From NCBI RefSeq assembly GCF_012641475.1, contig NZ_JABAIL010000001.1, positions 310,001 through 374,000 of the forward strand: a stretch of 64,000 bases of DNA, in the 5' to 3' direction. The notes beneath the pieces were generated by a model, which ran no database searches, had not been told where the DNA came from, and saw only the letters and a program-made list of their open reading frames with translations. How positions within the stretch are numbered: position 1 is the first letter of the stretch; every line of letters begins with the position of its first letter. The stretch comes from Flammeovirga agarivorans. Its GTDB lineage: Bacteria > Bacteroidota > Bacteroidia > Cytophagales > Flammeovirgaceae. Positions 15,875-24,544 of this stretch are shown piece after piece. Both the position numbers and the translations under genes were made by a program.

Positions 15875-17167
15875 TTATTTTTTCTCCTTGTAAGATCGTA
15901 TTGCTCGGTATATAAAGTAGATAAGAATAAAAACATAAAACATTGGAGAGGTAATATCACTTGTGGGAGTATTGGCTCCCCATGTTGTGCTACTGATAGC
16001 AATTAAAGTAAACAAACCGAGACAAAGTATTGTAAACACTCCAATGATATTTTTTGTAGTAAATAGTGGGAATTTTTGGATGCGTTTTTTCTCAGTTCTT
16101 TTGTAATAGATAAAAAAGCCAGAAATACTAAGGAAGCCTCCAATTAGGCCCATAAGGCAATAAAATACTTTAAGACTAATACCTAAAAAATCTCCAAAAT
16201 GAAGAGCTTCTTGCATATAGAAAATATGACTTCCTAAACCAGTTTTTCGAATATCTAAAAGGTGTAATGGTGTTAAACTCGCTTTATCTAATACAATAAA
16301 GTTAGTTTGTCTTTCATAGGGTAGATATGGGATATCACCAAAAACACTAATACTTCTACTTCCATTGGAAGAAATGTTCATTCTTAGATTTTCTAGCTCC
16401 GGAAACTCTTGTTTAACAGTAGTAAGTACCTCTATAAAATCAATTGGAAAATGTATATCCTCTTCTGTTGATATAGGAAATTCTGAAGGCTGAAAAATAC
16501 CTGGACGTTCACCAATTAATGGTTTTTGAATTTTTGGTTGAAGGCCAAGCCAAGCACCGGTCAAAGCAAGAATTAAATGCATCACAATAGTGGCAATACC
16601 TATGAATTTATGTAAGTCTGCCCACTTTTGTCGACTTCTTTTAGTTCTAACTTTTCCGAACTTCTGCTTTTTTGTGAAGTCGAAATATAATGGAATACTG
16701 ATGACAAGAGAGAGGAACATGCAAATCCCTGCCAATCCAACCCATTGTCTACCGTACCATCCTTCGAATAAACGAACATGTATATTTCTAATAAAAAAGG
16801 CGACTGTTTTATACATATCCCTTTCTCCTAAGACTTTACCAGTATAAGGATCAATGAATATTTCTTTGGCTACTTTACTATTATTTTCTTTTGCACTGAA
16901 AGAAACTTTCCAAGATCTATCCTTAGCAGGAGCGGGTTCTACTTTATAACTTTTGTGATCAGGGTAATTCTTGAGTACTTTTTGTATATGATAATTGATA
17001 TCTACCATATCCTCTTTAGGAGACACATAAAACAGATCAGTATTTAGCATATGATCTATTTCAATTTTAAAGACTGCAAGAGCACCTGTAAAACTTAGGA
17101 TGCAGATAACTAGGCCAGTATATAAACCAAGCCAACTATGCCACATCCAAAGTTTTTTCTTATTCAT
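15875..17167 (-). CDS. PepSY-associated TM protein, putative ferrisiderophore reductase (first of operon)
   Basis: The 430-residue inner-membrane protein begins 4 bases after the receptor stop. It shows 'WMWHSWLGLYTGLVICILSFTGALAVF' (helix 1), 'IFIDPYTGKVLGERDMYKTVAFFIRNIHVRLFEGWYGRQWVGLAGICMFLSLVISIPLYF', 'WADLHKFIGIATIVMHLILALTGAWLGLQP' and 'LHFGDFLGISLKVFYCLMGLIGGFLSISGFFIYY'. The helix histidines (HSW, NIHVR, DLHKF, LHFGD) match the PepSY_TM family. It has two extra C-terminal helices (about residues 370-420) that the neighbouring paralogue lacks. The inferred role is reductive iron release from the siderophore brought in by the upstream receptor. Two such proteins in one operon is more than usual. 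Confidence 0.87.
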   Translation of the reverse strand: MNKKKLWMWHSWLGLYTGLVICILSFTGALAVFKIEIDHMLNTDLFYVSPKEDMVDINYHIQKVLKNYPDHKSYKVEPAPAKDRSWKVSFSAKENNSKVAKEIFIDPYTGKVLGERDMYKTVAFFIRNIHVRLFEGWYGRQWVGLAGICMFLSLVISIPLYFDFTKKQKFGKVRTKRSRQKWADLHKFIGIATIVMHLILALTGAWLGLQPKIQKPLIGERPGIFQPSEFPISTEEDIHFPIDFIEVLTTVKQEFPELENLRMNISSNGSRSISVFGDIPYLPYERQTNFIVLDKASLTPLHLLDIRKTGLGSHIFYMQEALHFGDFLGISLKVFYCLMGLIGGFLSISGFFIYYKRTEKKRIQKFPLFTTKNIIGVFTILCLGLFTLIAISSTTWGANTPTSDITSPMFYVFILIYFIYRAIRSYKEKK

Positions 17168-17171
17168 TTGT

Positions 17172-19499
17172 CTAGAAAGTGTAGTTTAAGCCAATTGTAT
17201 AATTTCTTGGAGCACCAGGGAAAACTCTGTCGTAGCTATAACCACCAACGTAGTATGTTTCATCAGTAAGGTTTTTCAGGTTGGCTGATATTCTGAATTT
17301 ACCAATGTTGTAGTACACCGCCATGTCCCATAGCATATAAGCATCTAACACCAATCCTTCAGTGTTGGTTAATCGATCACCTACATATTGACCTCCAAAG
17401 CCAAGGCCTAATCCTTTTAATGTCCCTTGTGAGAAGTCATATTTCGCCCAGAATCCAGCTTGGTTTTTCGGTGCATTTTCTTTTTGTCTACCGATTTCTG
17501 CAGGATTGTCAGACTCTGTAATTACCGCATCGTTATAAGCGTAATTCACAGTTAAACTTAAGTTTTTAGTTACCTGACCATTTACTTCAAATTCAAACCC
17601 TTTCGATTGTTCTTGTCCTCTTTGGATCAACTTATCAATATCGTTAGGGTCTTGCACTAAGATATTATTGACTGTAATCCAATAAACGGAAGTAGTTGCA
17701 GAAAGTCGTCCATCGAAGAAATCTCCTTTAAGACCAGTTTCCCACATATTGGATTTTTTAGGATCAAAAGGTCCTCCATTTTGCTCGGCATTTAAACCGA
17801 AGTCTTGTGGTTCAAACCCTTCAGTATATGTACCAAAAGCATTAATTGTTTTAGTGATTTCATAAGTAAGACCAAGTCTCGGTAAAAATGCAGTTTGATC
17901 TTTGGCTACCTGTTGTCCATTTTCTACACGAATATCTTTATAGAATTCTTGTCGAACTCCTAATAATACATTCAGTTTTTTGTATTGTAGTTGCTCTTGT
18001 AAGTAGATACCTGTTGTATGGTTTTTAGTGTAAGCAGTCGTGCCTTTCTCTATTGTTCTCTTAGGGTCAAAGTCATAATCATTCGGATTACTATTGCCAT
18101 ATTGAGGGTTATCTAAGTCAAAATTCGGGACACCTTGTGCTTCGCCTCTTGCTTGTTTTTCGTATTTATCATACACTTTTGCACTATAATCCATCCCAAA
18201 CATTAAAGTGTGTTTCACTTTGCCAGTATTGAATTTAGATACAAAGTAATTGGTGATATTATCAGAATTCTCGTATTCATCTCTTTCCACATAACGCATT
18301 TCAAGAACGCTTGGCGAAATGTACTTTCCGTTTGTTCTGTGTTCGGCTAAATCAGATTGAGACCTGAACATTAAATATGATGAATTGAATGATAACCAAT
18401 CATTAATTTTTTGATTCCACGAGAAAGTAATGTAAAGGTTATCATTATTTAAATGGTCACCCGGTTGTGAAGTAGAAAGGTTGATTGGTGTTTCACTTAG
18501 GTCTGTACTACCTTCGTAATTAGGTTTACCTCTATCTAAAACAGTATTGTTTTTCATGTAGACCATATCTACGTTAAAACGTGTTTTATCTGAAGGGACA
18601 AACGATAAGGAAGGTGCTACATAAAAGGATTCTCCACCACTATTATCTCTAAAGGTATCTGTAGTCTGATAGCCTGTATTGAAACGGTAAAGTAGCTTTT
18701 CATTTTTAGTGAGTGGCCCCGTAATATCTACATTTGCTTTATAAGTATTAAAACTACCTCCCGAAATAGAAGCACTCCCTTGAGTAGTCGTTAATGGCTT
18801 TTTTGTTACGAAGTTGATTGTACCACCTGGGCTTGCATTGGCAAATAATGCAGAAGCAGGACCTTTAATCACTTCTACTCTTTCATATAAACCAATAATA
18901 GGTTGAGTCCAAAAGTTGAAGGCAGTCTTTAACCCATTAACTAATTGACCATCTTGATTTCTATATCCTCTAACGGTGTAATCATTATAGATTGTATATT
19001 GACTTACACCGGCTACATTTCTAACAACATCCCCTAAATAATAGGCTTGCTGATCTAGTATAAGTTCCTTAGTTACGGTTGATATTGATTGTGGAACATC
19101 TTTTATCAATGTACCCGTTCTAGTCGCACTAAATGTATATTCATTATTGTAGGATTGATCTTCAACACCAAGTATTTCTACTTGTTGAAGTTCTCTAGTA
19201 TTTTCTTTGAGAATAAAGTGATGTTGAAGCTGGGCATTTTCAGTTACATTGATAGTAACCGATGCTTTTTCATACCCTACAAAATGGGCTACTAATTGAT
19301 GTTCTCCAACAGGTATATTTTCTAAGGTAAAGGTACCGTCTTCTGCAGTACTTTGACTTATTGTAGTATGCAAAATACCTACACTAACATTTGGTAGGGT
19401 ATTTCCTTCTGTATCTTTAACTGTACCACTTATATTTTGCTGGGCAAATATAAGTAGGGGGGAAAGTGCTAATAATAGAGTTAACTTAAAATAGGTCAT
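17172..19499 (-). CDS. TonB-dependent siderophore receptor
   Basis: This 775-residue outer-membrane receptor has a signal peptide (MTYFKLTLLLALSPLLIFAQ), a carboxypeptidase-regulatory-like domain (about 20-105: 'NISGTVKDTEGNTLPNVSVGI', 'VGEHQLVAHFVGYEKA'), a plug with 'VPQSISTVTKELILDQQAYYLGDVVRNVAGVSQY' and 'RVEVIKGPASALFANASPGGTINFVTKKP' (the siderophore-receptor plug signature), and a 22-strand barrel ending '...NYTIGLNYTF' with terminal Phe. The start was set at 19499: the frame is open 24 codons further but overlaps the operator, and only this ATG gives a signal peptide. It heads the operon with two PepSY proteins and is divergent from the siderophore biosynthesis operon, so it probably re-imports that siderophore. 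Confidence 0.93.
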   Translation of the reverse strand: MTYFKLTLLLALSPLLIFAQQNISGTVKDTEGNTLPNVSVGILHTTISQSTAEDGTFTLENIPVGEHQLVAHFVGYEKASVTINVTENAQLQHHFILKENTRELQQVEILGVEDQSYNNEYTFSATRTGTLIKDVPQSISTVTKELILDQQAYYLGDVVRNVAGVSQYTIYNDYTVRGYRNQDGQLVNGLKTAFNFWTQPIIGLYERVEVIKGPASALFANASPGGTINFVTKKPLTTTQGSASISGGSFNTYKANVDITGPLTKNEKLLYRFNTGYQTTDTFRDNSGGESFYVAPSLSFVPSDKTRFNVDMVYMKNNTVLDRGKPNYEGSTDLSETPINLSTSQPGDHLNNDNLYITFSWNQKINDWLSFNSSYLMFRSQSDLAEHRTNGKYISPSVLEMRYVERDEYENSDNITNYFVSKFNTGKVKHTLMFGMDYSAKVYDKYEKQARGEAQGVPNFDLDNPQYGNSNPNDYDFDPKRTIEKGTTAYTKNHTTGIYLQEQLQYKKLNVLLGVRQEFYKDIRVENGQQVAKDQTAFLPRLGLTYEITKTINAFGTYTEGFEPQDFGLNAEQNGGPFDPKKSNMWETGLKGDFFDGRLSATTSVYWITVNNILVQDPNDIDKLIQRGQEQSKGFEFEVNGQVTKNLSLTVNYAYNDAVITESDNPAEIGRQKENAPKNQAGFWAKYDFSQGTLKGLGLGFGGQYVGDRLTNTEGLVLDAYMLWDMAVYYNIGKFRISANLKNLTDETYYVGGYSYDRVFPGAPRNYTIGLNYTF

Positions 19500-19539
19500 T
19501 AGAAATGTAATTTTCTTATTAATGATGCAAATATGTGTA

Positions 19540-19562
19540 TTATTTAGACTAATTATAAACAA
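19540..19562 (-). promoter_or_regulatory. Iron-box-like operator 3 (siderophore receptor)
   Basis: TTATTTA-GACTAATTA-TAAACAA has one mismatch in the 3' arm. It lies 40 bases upstream of the receptor start codon, in the divergent spacer shared with the biosynthesis operon. Confidence 0.7.
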
Positions 19563-19816
19563 AGAACACAATACTTTACTAACAAAACTTAATCGGTGAA
19601 CCTATTTATTCTCATCAAAACCTAAGAGTATAACACATTCTTTTTCAATTAATATCTATTTGATATTTTGATACTTATCTCAGAGTATTTGTACTCTATC
19701 CATTCTTTCTAAGTGTGGGTTACTTTAAAGTAGTAGTGGATATATTTCCCATTATCATCATTTTTATACCCTTTTTCATAAATGATTATATGGACTTACT
19801 GTTTAATTTTGAAATA

Positions 19817-19839
19817 TTATTTAAAATTAGTCTAAATAA
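19817..19839 (+). promoter_or_regulatory. Iron-box-like operator 4 (siderophore biosynthesis operon)
   Basis: TTATTTA-AAATTAGTC-TAAATAA has perfect arms and is the reverse orientation of the receptor site. It lies 25 bases before the decarboxylase ATG at 19865. Its presence inside the longer open frame shows that the upstream extension of that frame is not coding. Confidence 0.75.
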
Positions 19840-19864
19840 AAACTACACCATCAAACTACCTACT

Positions 19865-21388
19865 ATGTTTCAAACGATAACAGATAAACCAGCTAAGGAA
19901 AAACAAATTGATTTATCATTTCTATTTTCTCAGCATGCAGAAAGTAGATTGAAATATATTCAAGACATTGGAAAAGCGACAGACAAAGTGTTAGGGTTCT
20001 TGGAAGAACGAACTAAACCTTTTAGTGGAATACAACCAGATGATCTACAACCATCTTTTGATAAGATAGATTTAAACGATGAACCACTACCGTTGGAAGA
20101 GGTATTAGATGAGCTGAAACATCTTTACCTCGACCATGCGGTAGCATTTCATTTACCAAAATATATTGCTCACCTAAATTGTCCTACAGTGATCCCCTCA
20201 TTGGTAGGAGAGCAAATCTTATCTGCTGTAAACTCCTCGTTAGATACTTGGGATCAAAGTGCCGGAGGGACCTTGATTGAGCAAAAACTGATTCAATGGA
20301 CAGCAGATCAAATTGGTTTCGAAAATGGAGATGGTGTATTTACCAGTGGAGGTACACAATCTAATTTGATGGCAGCTCTATTAATGAGAGATTCTTTCTC
20401 TTATGAGCAATTAGGTTTTGATATCAATAAAAATGGAGTACCGAAAGAAAAGCTGAAAATATTTAGCTCAGAACATAGCCACTTTAGCACAAAAAAAAGT
20501 GCAGCAATTTTAGGGTTAGGACAGGATGCAGTAATCAGTATTCCTACGGATGAAGATTTTAAAATGAGAACTGATCTTTTGGAGTCTGCCATATTACAAT
20601 GTATCTCACAAGGTGACTTTCCTATCGGAGTAGTGGCTACTGCGGGAACGACAGATTATGGAAGTATAGATCCTATTCACCTTATCGGAGACATCGCAGC
20701 AAGATACCAAATGTGGTTGCATGTTGATGCAGCTGTTGGTGGTGGCTTACTTCTGTCTGACGAATATAAGTATTTGTTAGATGGTATAGAAAAAGCAGAT
20801 TCAGTAACGATAGATTATCATAAAACCTTTTTCCAAACGGTAAGCTGTAGTGCATTCGTAGTGAAGAACCCGAATGTGTTATCTCTGATTAGTCACCATG
20901 CAGATTATTTAAATCCTAAAGATCAGAAGGCAAATGGCTACCCGAACCAAGTAGATAAGTCGTTACAAACAACCAAAAGATTTGATGCATTAAAATTATG
21001 GTTGACTCTAAGAAATATGGGGAAAAGCCAGTTGGGAGCATATTATGATAAAACGATTTCATTGACAAAGATGGCAGCTGAGATGATAGAAGCTCACTCT
21101 TCTTTCGTATTGGTAAACCCTCCAAAATTAAATTGTCTTGTATTCAGGTTTGAGAAATCACAACATGAGAATATCGATTGGAATACATTAAATAAAGATA
21201 TTCGAAAGGCCTTATTTTATAATGGTGAAGCATTGGTTGCCGCCACAAAATATAAGGGAAATAACTACTTGAAATTTACGATTCTGAACCCATCCATGAC
21301 TTCTGCTGACCTTAAGGAAATTTTAGGATTACTAGAAGGTTTAGGTTTGGAGTTAATCAAAAAATTAGAATATAAACTAGAGAACTAA
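19865..21388 (+). CDS. PLP-dependent diamine-forming decarboxylase of hydroxamate siderophore synthesis
   Basis: This 507-residue group II PLP decarboxylase is of the DesA/diaminobutyrate decarboxylase type. Seen: 'YIAHLNCPTVIPSLVGEQILSAVNSSLDTWDQSAGGTLIEQKLI', 'GVFTSGGTQSNLMAAL', 'LHVDAAVGGGLLLS', and the PLP lysine K320 in 'TIDYHKTFFQTVSCSAFVV'. It should convert lysine (or ornithine/diaminobutyrate) to the diamine that is then N-hydroxylated. The ATG at 19865 is chosen over a start 50 codons upstream because that extension is hydrophobic and contains the iron-box-like operator. It is the first gene of a six-gene operon; its stop overlaps the next start (TAATG). Confidence 0.92.
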   Translation: MFQTITDKPAKEKQIDLSFLFSQHAESRLKYIQDIGKATDKVLGFLEERTKPFSGIQPDDLQPSFDKIDLNDEPLPLEEVLDELKHLYLDHAVAFHLPKYIAHLNCPTVIPSLVGEQILSAVNSSLDTWDQSAGGTLIEQKLIQWTADQIGFENGDGVFTSGGTQSNLMAALLMRDSFSYEQLGFDINKNGVPKEKLKIFSSEHSHFSTKKSAAILGLGQDAVISIPTDEDFKMRTDLLESAILQCISQGDFPIGVVATAGTTDYGSIDPIHLIGDIAARYQMWLHVDAAVGGGLLLSDEYKYLLDGIEKADSVTIDYHKTFFQTVSCSAFVVKNPNVLSLISHHADYLNPKDQKANGYPNQVDKSLQTTKRFDALKLWLTLRNMGKSQLGAYYDKTISLTKMAAEMIEAHSSFVLVNPPKLNCLVFRFEKSQHENIDWNTLNKDIRKALFYNGEALVAATKYKGNNYLKFTILNPSMTSADLKEILGLLEGLGLELIKKLEYKLEN

Positions 21389-22743
21389 TGGTAGTCGATA
21401 AGAAAATATATGATATTATAGGAGTTGGTATTGGTCCTTTTAATTTAGGTTTAGCCTGTCTTACAGATCCTATTGAAGAGTTAGATGTATTATTTCTAGA
21501 TAAGTCTGAAAGCTTTAATTGGCATCCTGGAATGTTGATGGAATATACAACGCTTCAAATTCCATTCATGGCAGACCTAGTTACTTTAGCAGACCCTACT
21601 AGCAAGTATTCCTTTCTAAATTATATCAAGCAGGAAGGAAGAATGTACTCTTTCTATATCAAGGAGAACTTCTTGCTTTTACGTCAGGAGTATAACTACT
21701 ATTGCCAATGGGTGGTGAGTCAATTAGCAACTTTACAGTTTTCTACTGAAGTGACCACAATAGATTACGATGAGGAATTACAATTGTATAAAGTGATTTC
21801 ACGACATACTAAAACTGATGTAATGGTGGAGTATTGGGCAAGGAAATTAGTCTTTGGTACAGGAACAACCCCTTATGTTCCTGAAGCGGCACTTCCTATC
21901 CAAAATAAAGTAGTTCATACCTCAAAGTTTTTACATAATAAAGAAGAAATACAGCAGCAAAAATCGATTACGGTTTTAGGCAGTGGACAAAGTGCAGCAG
22001 AAGTATTTTATGATTTACTCTCAGAAATAGATGTTCATAACTATTCATTGAATTGGGTGACAAGGTCTTCTAGGTTCTTCCCGATGGAGTATGGTAAGCT
22101 AACTTTAGAAATGACTTCTCCAGAATATGTTGATTACTTCTATCAGTTAGGAAAACAAAAAAGAAGAGAACTTTTAGAAGAACATAAACACTTGTACAAA
22201 GGGATAAATGAGGATCTTATTAATGAGATTTTTGATTTAATCTATAGTAAGAAACTTAATCACCCGGATGTGAATATCTCTCTAAGAACCAACTCAACAT
22301 TGGTCAACTCTACTGTCGATAACGGTCAAGCAGTGCTTGCATTACATCAAGAAGAAGAGGAGAAATATTATAAGCATACTACAGATGTTGTATTGGCAGC
22401 CACTGGATATAAAGCGGTAACTCCTTCTTTTGTTAATGGGTTGAATAAGCATTTACGCTTTGATCAGCAAGGTAATTTTGCAGCTAGAAGAAACTATTCT
22501 ATTGACCATAAAGGGACAGATGTTTTTGTGCAGAATGCAGAATTACTAACTCATGGTTTTGTTACACCTGACTTAGGAATGGGGGCTTACCGTAATTCAT
22601 TTATCATTAAAGAGATTACAGGTAAAGAATACTACCCAATTGAGAAGAAAATCGCATTCCAACAATTTGCTGTAGGAGTCGATGAAGAAATCTCACATCC
22701 TAATGAAATTTTGAATAACACATTAGAAGAAGTGATGTTATGA
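21388..22743 (+). CDS. Lysine/ornithine-type N-monooxygenase (diamine N-hydroxylase)
   Basis: The 451-residue flavoprotein is of the IucD/SidA/DesB class. It shows the FAD site 'IIGVGIGPFNLGLACL' (residues 9-24), 'WHPGMLMEYTTLQIPFMADLVTLADPTSKYSFLNYIKQ' (substrate/FAD region), the NADPH site 'ITVLGSGQSAAEVFYDLL' (about 193-210) and the 'DVVLAATGYKAV' motif (about 332-343). It hydroxylates the terminal amine of the diamine with NADPH and O2 to give the hydroxylamine for the hydroxamate. It is the second gene of the operon, overlapping the previous stop by one base and the next gene by ATGA. Confidence 0.95.
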   Translation: MVVDKKIYDIIGVGIGPFNLGLACLTDPIEELDVLFLDKSESFNWHPGMLMEYTTLQIPFMADLVTLADPTSKYSFLNYIKQEGRMYSFYIKENFLLLRQEYNYYCQWVVSQLATLQFSTEVTTIDYDEELQLYKVISRHTKTDVMVEYWARKLVFGTGTTPYVPEAALPIQNKVVHTSKFLHNKEEIQQQKSITVLGSGQSAAEVFYDLLSEIDVHNYSLNWVTRSSRFFPMEYGKLTLEMTSPEYVDYFYQLGKQKRRELLEEHKHLYKGINEDLINEIFDLIYSKKLNHPDVNISLRTNSTLVNSTVDNGQAVLALHQEEEEKYYKHTTDVVLAATGYKAVTPSFVNGLNKHLRFDQQGNFAARRNYSIDHKGTDVFVQNAELLTHGFVTPDLGMGAYRNSFIIKEITGKEYYPIEKKIAFQQFAVGVDEEISHPNEILNNTLEEVML

Positions 22744-23939
22744 AGCTGAAATACTTTTTAATAATAATGACGTTTATTGCTGTTGTCAGCGATACGATGT
22801 TACATCCTTTTTATCCACAGTTTTTTATGGATAAATTCTTGGTCGAAAGACCAGAACATGTAGGGTATTATTTAGCAGCTTGTTGTCTGATTATTATGTT
22901 GGCATTTCCATTTTGGGCATGGGTCAATAAGAAGTATCATTTGTTTGATATCTTGATTATTACCCAATTGGTAGCCGCTGCATTATGTATCACCATATTT
23001 TGGGTCAGCAACATCTTCTTGTTTTGGACAATAGCATTAACCATGATCTTCTTTAAAGGGAGCTACTTATTAATGTACCCTTTTATCATGAAGATTGATG
23101 AACAGGAAAACCATACATCATCCATTAGTATCTTATCCGTTATCGTTCACTTGGGAGCTATTTTAGGAGCTTTTTTCGGTGGTGGAATGTTAGACTATGT
23201 AGATGCATCGTATGTCTTTTTCATTATGGCAGCAGGTGATCTGATTCAATTTGGTGTTTGTCTTTATCTAAAAAAGATACATGATACATCGACTGAAACA
23301 AGTGCAACAAAAGAAGACGAAAAAGAAGAAGAGTCGGCAAGTACTTGGGCTCCTCATGTATTAAAGATTGGTGGAATTACGATGGTGTTGTATTTCAGTA
23401 CATTTTTAATTCGACCTTTCTTTGTAGAGTATTGGGAGGCAGTAACGCAAACTAATAGTAATCTAATGGGAGGGATGATGTATTCAATTCCTGCTTTTGT
23501 TGGAATAATGGCACTTATCTACAATCACTATGTTGCTAAAAAACAAAGTCCAGTAAAAGTTATTCTACCTTCTTTGGTATTAGGTTTTTGTGGTATCCTA
23601 TTACAGGGATCGGGTTTTAGTTTTAGTATTATCATAGGGCGATTGATGTATGGATGGGCAGTATTTCAACTGTATGTTCAATTTGATGTTATCGCTTTCC
23701 AAAAGAGCAAACCGGAAAACTATGCTTCTGATTACAGTAAAATTCACTTACTACAAAACATGGGTGTTTTAATGGCATCATTGGTATCAGGGTATAGTGT
23801 TGAGTTATTCTCATTGACAATGCCATTCTGGATTTCATCTGTCGGTTTTATTGTTGCAGGATCCCTATTTGTGTTTTTCTTCAGAACTGAACTATTTAAA
23901 AAAGTAAAAACTAAAACGCTTAAATCTTTATCGGTATGA
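22740..23939 (+). CDS. MFS transporter, probable siderophore exporter
   Basis: This 399-residue protein has about twelve membrane helices and a central charged loop (about 180-200, 'TSTETSATKEDEKEEESAS'), the normal MFS plan. The position between the hydroxylase and acyltransferase genes, with ATGA overlaps on both sides, makes it the likely exporter of the finished siderophore across the inner membrane, as in other NRPS-independent siderophore operons. The helix 1 segment 'IAVVSDTMLHPFYPQFF' and 'GSYLLMYPFIMKID' are typical of this exporter subgroup. Direct substrate evidence is lacking. Confidence 0.85.
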   Translation: MKLKYFLIIMTFIAVVSDTMLHPFYPQFFMDKFLVERPEHVGYYLAACCLIIMLAFPFWAWVNKKYHLFDILIITQLVAAALCITIFWVSNIFLFWTIALTMIFFKGSYLLMYPFIMKIDEQENHTSSISILSVIVHLGAILGAFFGGGMLDYVDASYVFFIMAAGDLIQFGVCLYLKKIHDTSTETSATKEDEKEEESASTWAPHVLKIGGITMVLYFSTFLIRPFFVEYWEAVTQTNSNLMGGMMYSIPAFVGIMALIYNHYVAKKQSPVKVILPSLVLGFCGILLQGSGFSFSIIIGRLMYGWAVFQLYVQFDVIAFQKSKPENYASDYSKIHLLQNMGVLMASLVSGYSVELFSLTMPFWISSVGFIVAGSLFVFFFRTELFKKVKTKTLKSLSV

Positions 23940-24523
23940 TCATTCAAAAAGATCACCATGTAGAATGGTTAGAAAATGCGAAAACGCACATTTTACCAAA
24001 AGAAGGGTATGGAACATTTTCACTTAGGCCTTTTGATTTAGCAACTGATATTGACTTTTTACATGAGTGGGTCAATTTACCTTATGCTAAATACTGGCAA
24101 TTGGAAAACTCTACAAAAGAAAAAGTAAAAGAGGTCTATGAGGAAATAGTCAATGAAACGAGTACGATTGTTTTTATTGGTCAGTTTGATAATGAACCTG
24201 CTTTTTTAGTGGAGTATTATAAGGCACAAGAGGATAGAATTGGAGAATACTACCCTGCTCAAGAAGGTGATTTCGGTTTTCACATTTTAGTGGGACCGTC
24301 CGATACTCCAAAGAAAGGTTTTACAACTAGTGTATTTAAAATGGTCATGGACTTTCTGTTCCAACAAGATCAAGTCACAAGAATAGTGGTAGAGCCAGAT
24401 GTGGATAACGATAAAATCCATGTCTTAAATAAAAGAGCGGGATTCCAATACGATAAGGTAATTACGCTACCAGAAAAGAAAGCACACCTGGCTTTTTGTA
24501 CTCGAGAAGATTACCAATTATGA
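23936..24523 (+). CDS. GNAT-type N-acyltransferase of siderophore synthesis (IucB/RhbD/DesC-like)
   Basis: The 195-residue protein has the siderophore acetyltransferase layout: 'SLRPFDLATDIDFLHEWVNLPYAKYWQLE', 'VFIGQFDNEPAFLVEYYKAQEDRIGEYYPAQEGDFGFHILVG', the acyl-CoA loop region 'KKGFTTSVFKMVMDFLF' and 'VEPDVDNDKIHVLNKRAGFQYDKVITLPEKKAHLAFC'. The last two are hallmarks of the IucB/RhbD family. It transfers succinyl or acetyl from CoA onto the N-hydroxy-diamine to form the hydroxamate. In a pathway with only one NIS synthetase and no citrate-type partner, succinyl is more likely. It overlaps the MFS gene by 4 bases. Confidence 0.92.
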   Translation: MIIQKDHHVEWLENAKTHILPKEGYGTFSLRPFDLATDIDFLHEWVNLPYAKYWQLENSTKEKVKEVYEEIVNETSTIVFIGQFDNEPAFLVEYYKAQEDRIGEYYPAQEGDFGFHILVGPSDTPKKGFTTSVFKMVMDFLFQQDQVTRIVVEPDVDNDKIHVLNKRAGFQYDKVITLPEKKAHLAFCTREDYQL

Positions 24524-24544
24524 TTCATCATTTTCCTTTTAATT

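Noticed and set aside
19500-19571. 24-codon N-terminal extension of the siderophore receptor frame
   Set aside because: It overlaps the operator at 19540-19562, and the ATG at 19499 gives a clean signal peptide.
19715-19864. 50-codon N-terminal extension of the decarboxylase frame
   Set aside because: It is hydrophobic and contains the iron-box-like operator at 19817-19839 just before an in-frame ATG (19865). It does not fit the decarboxylase family start.
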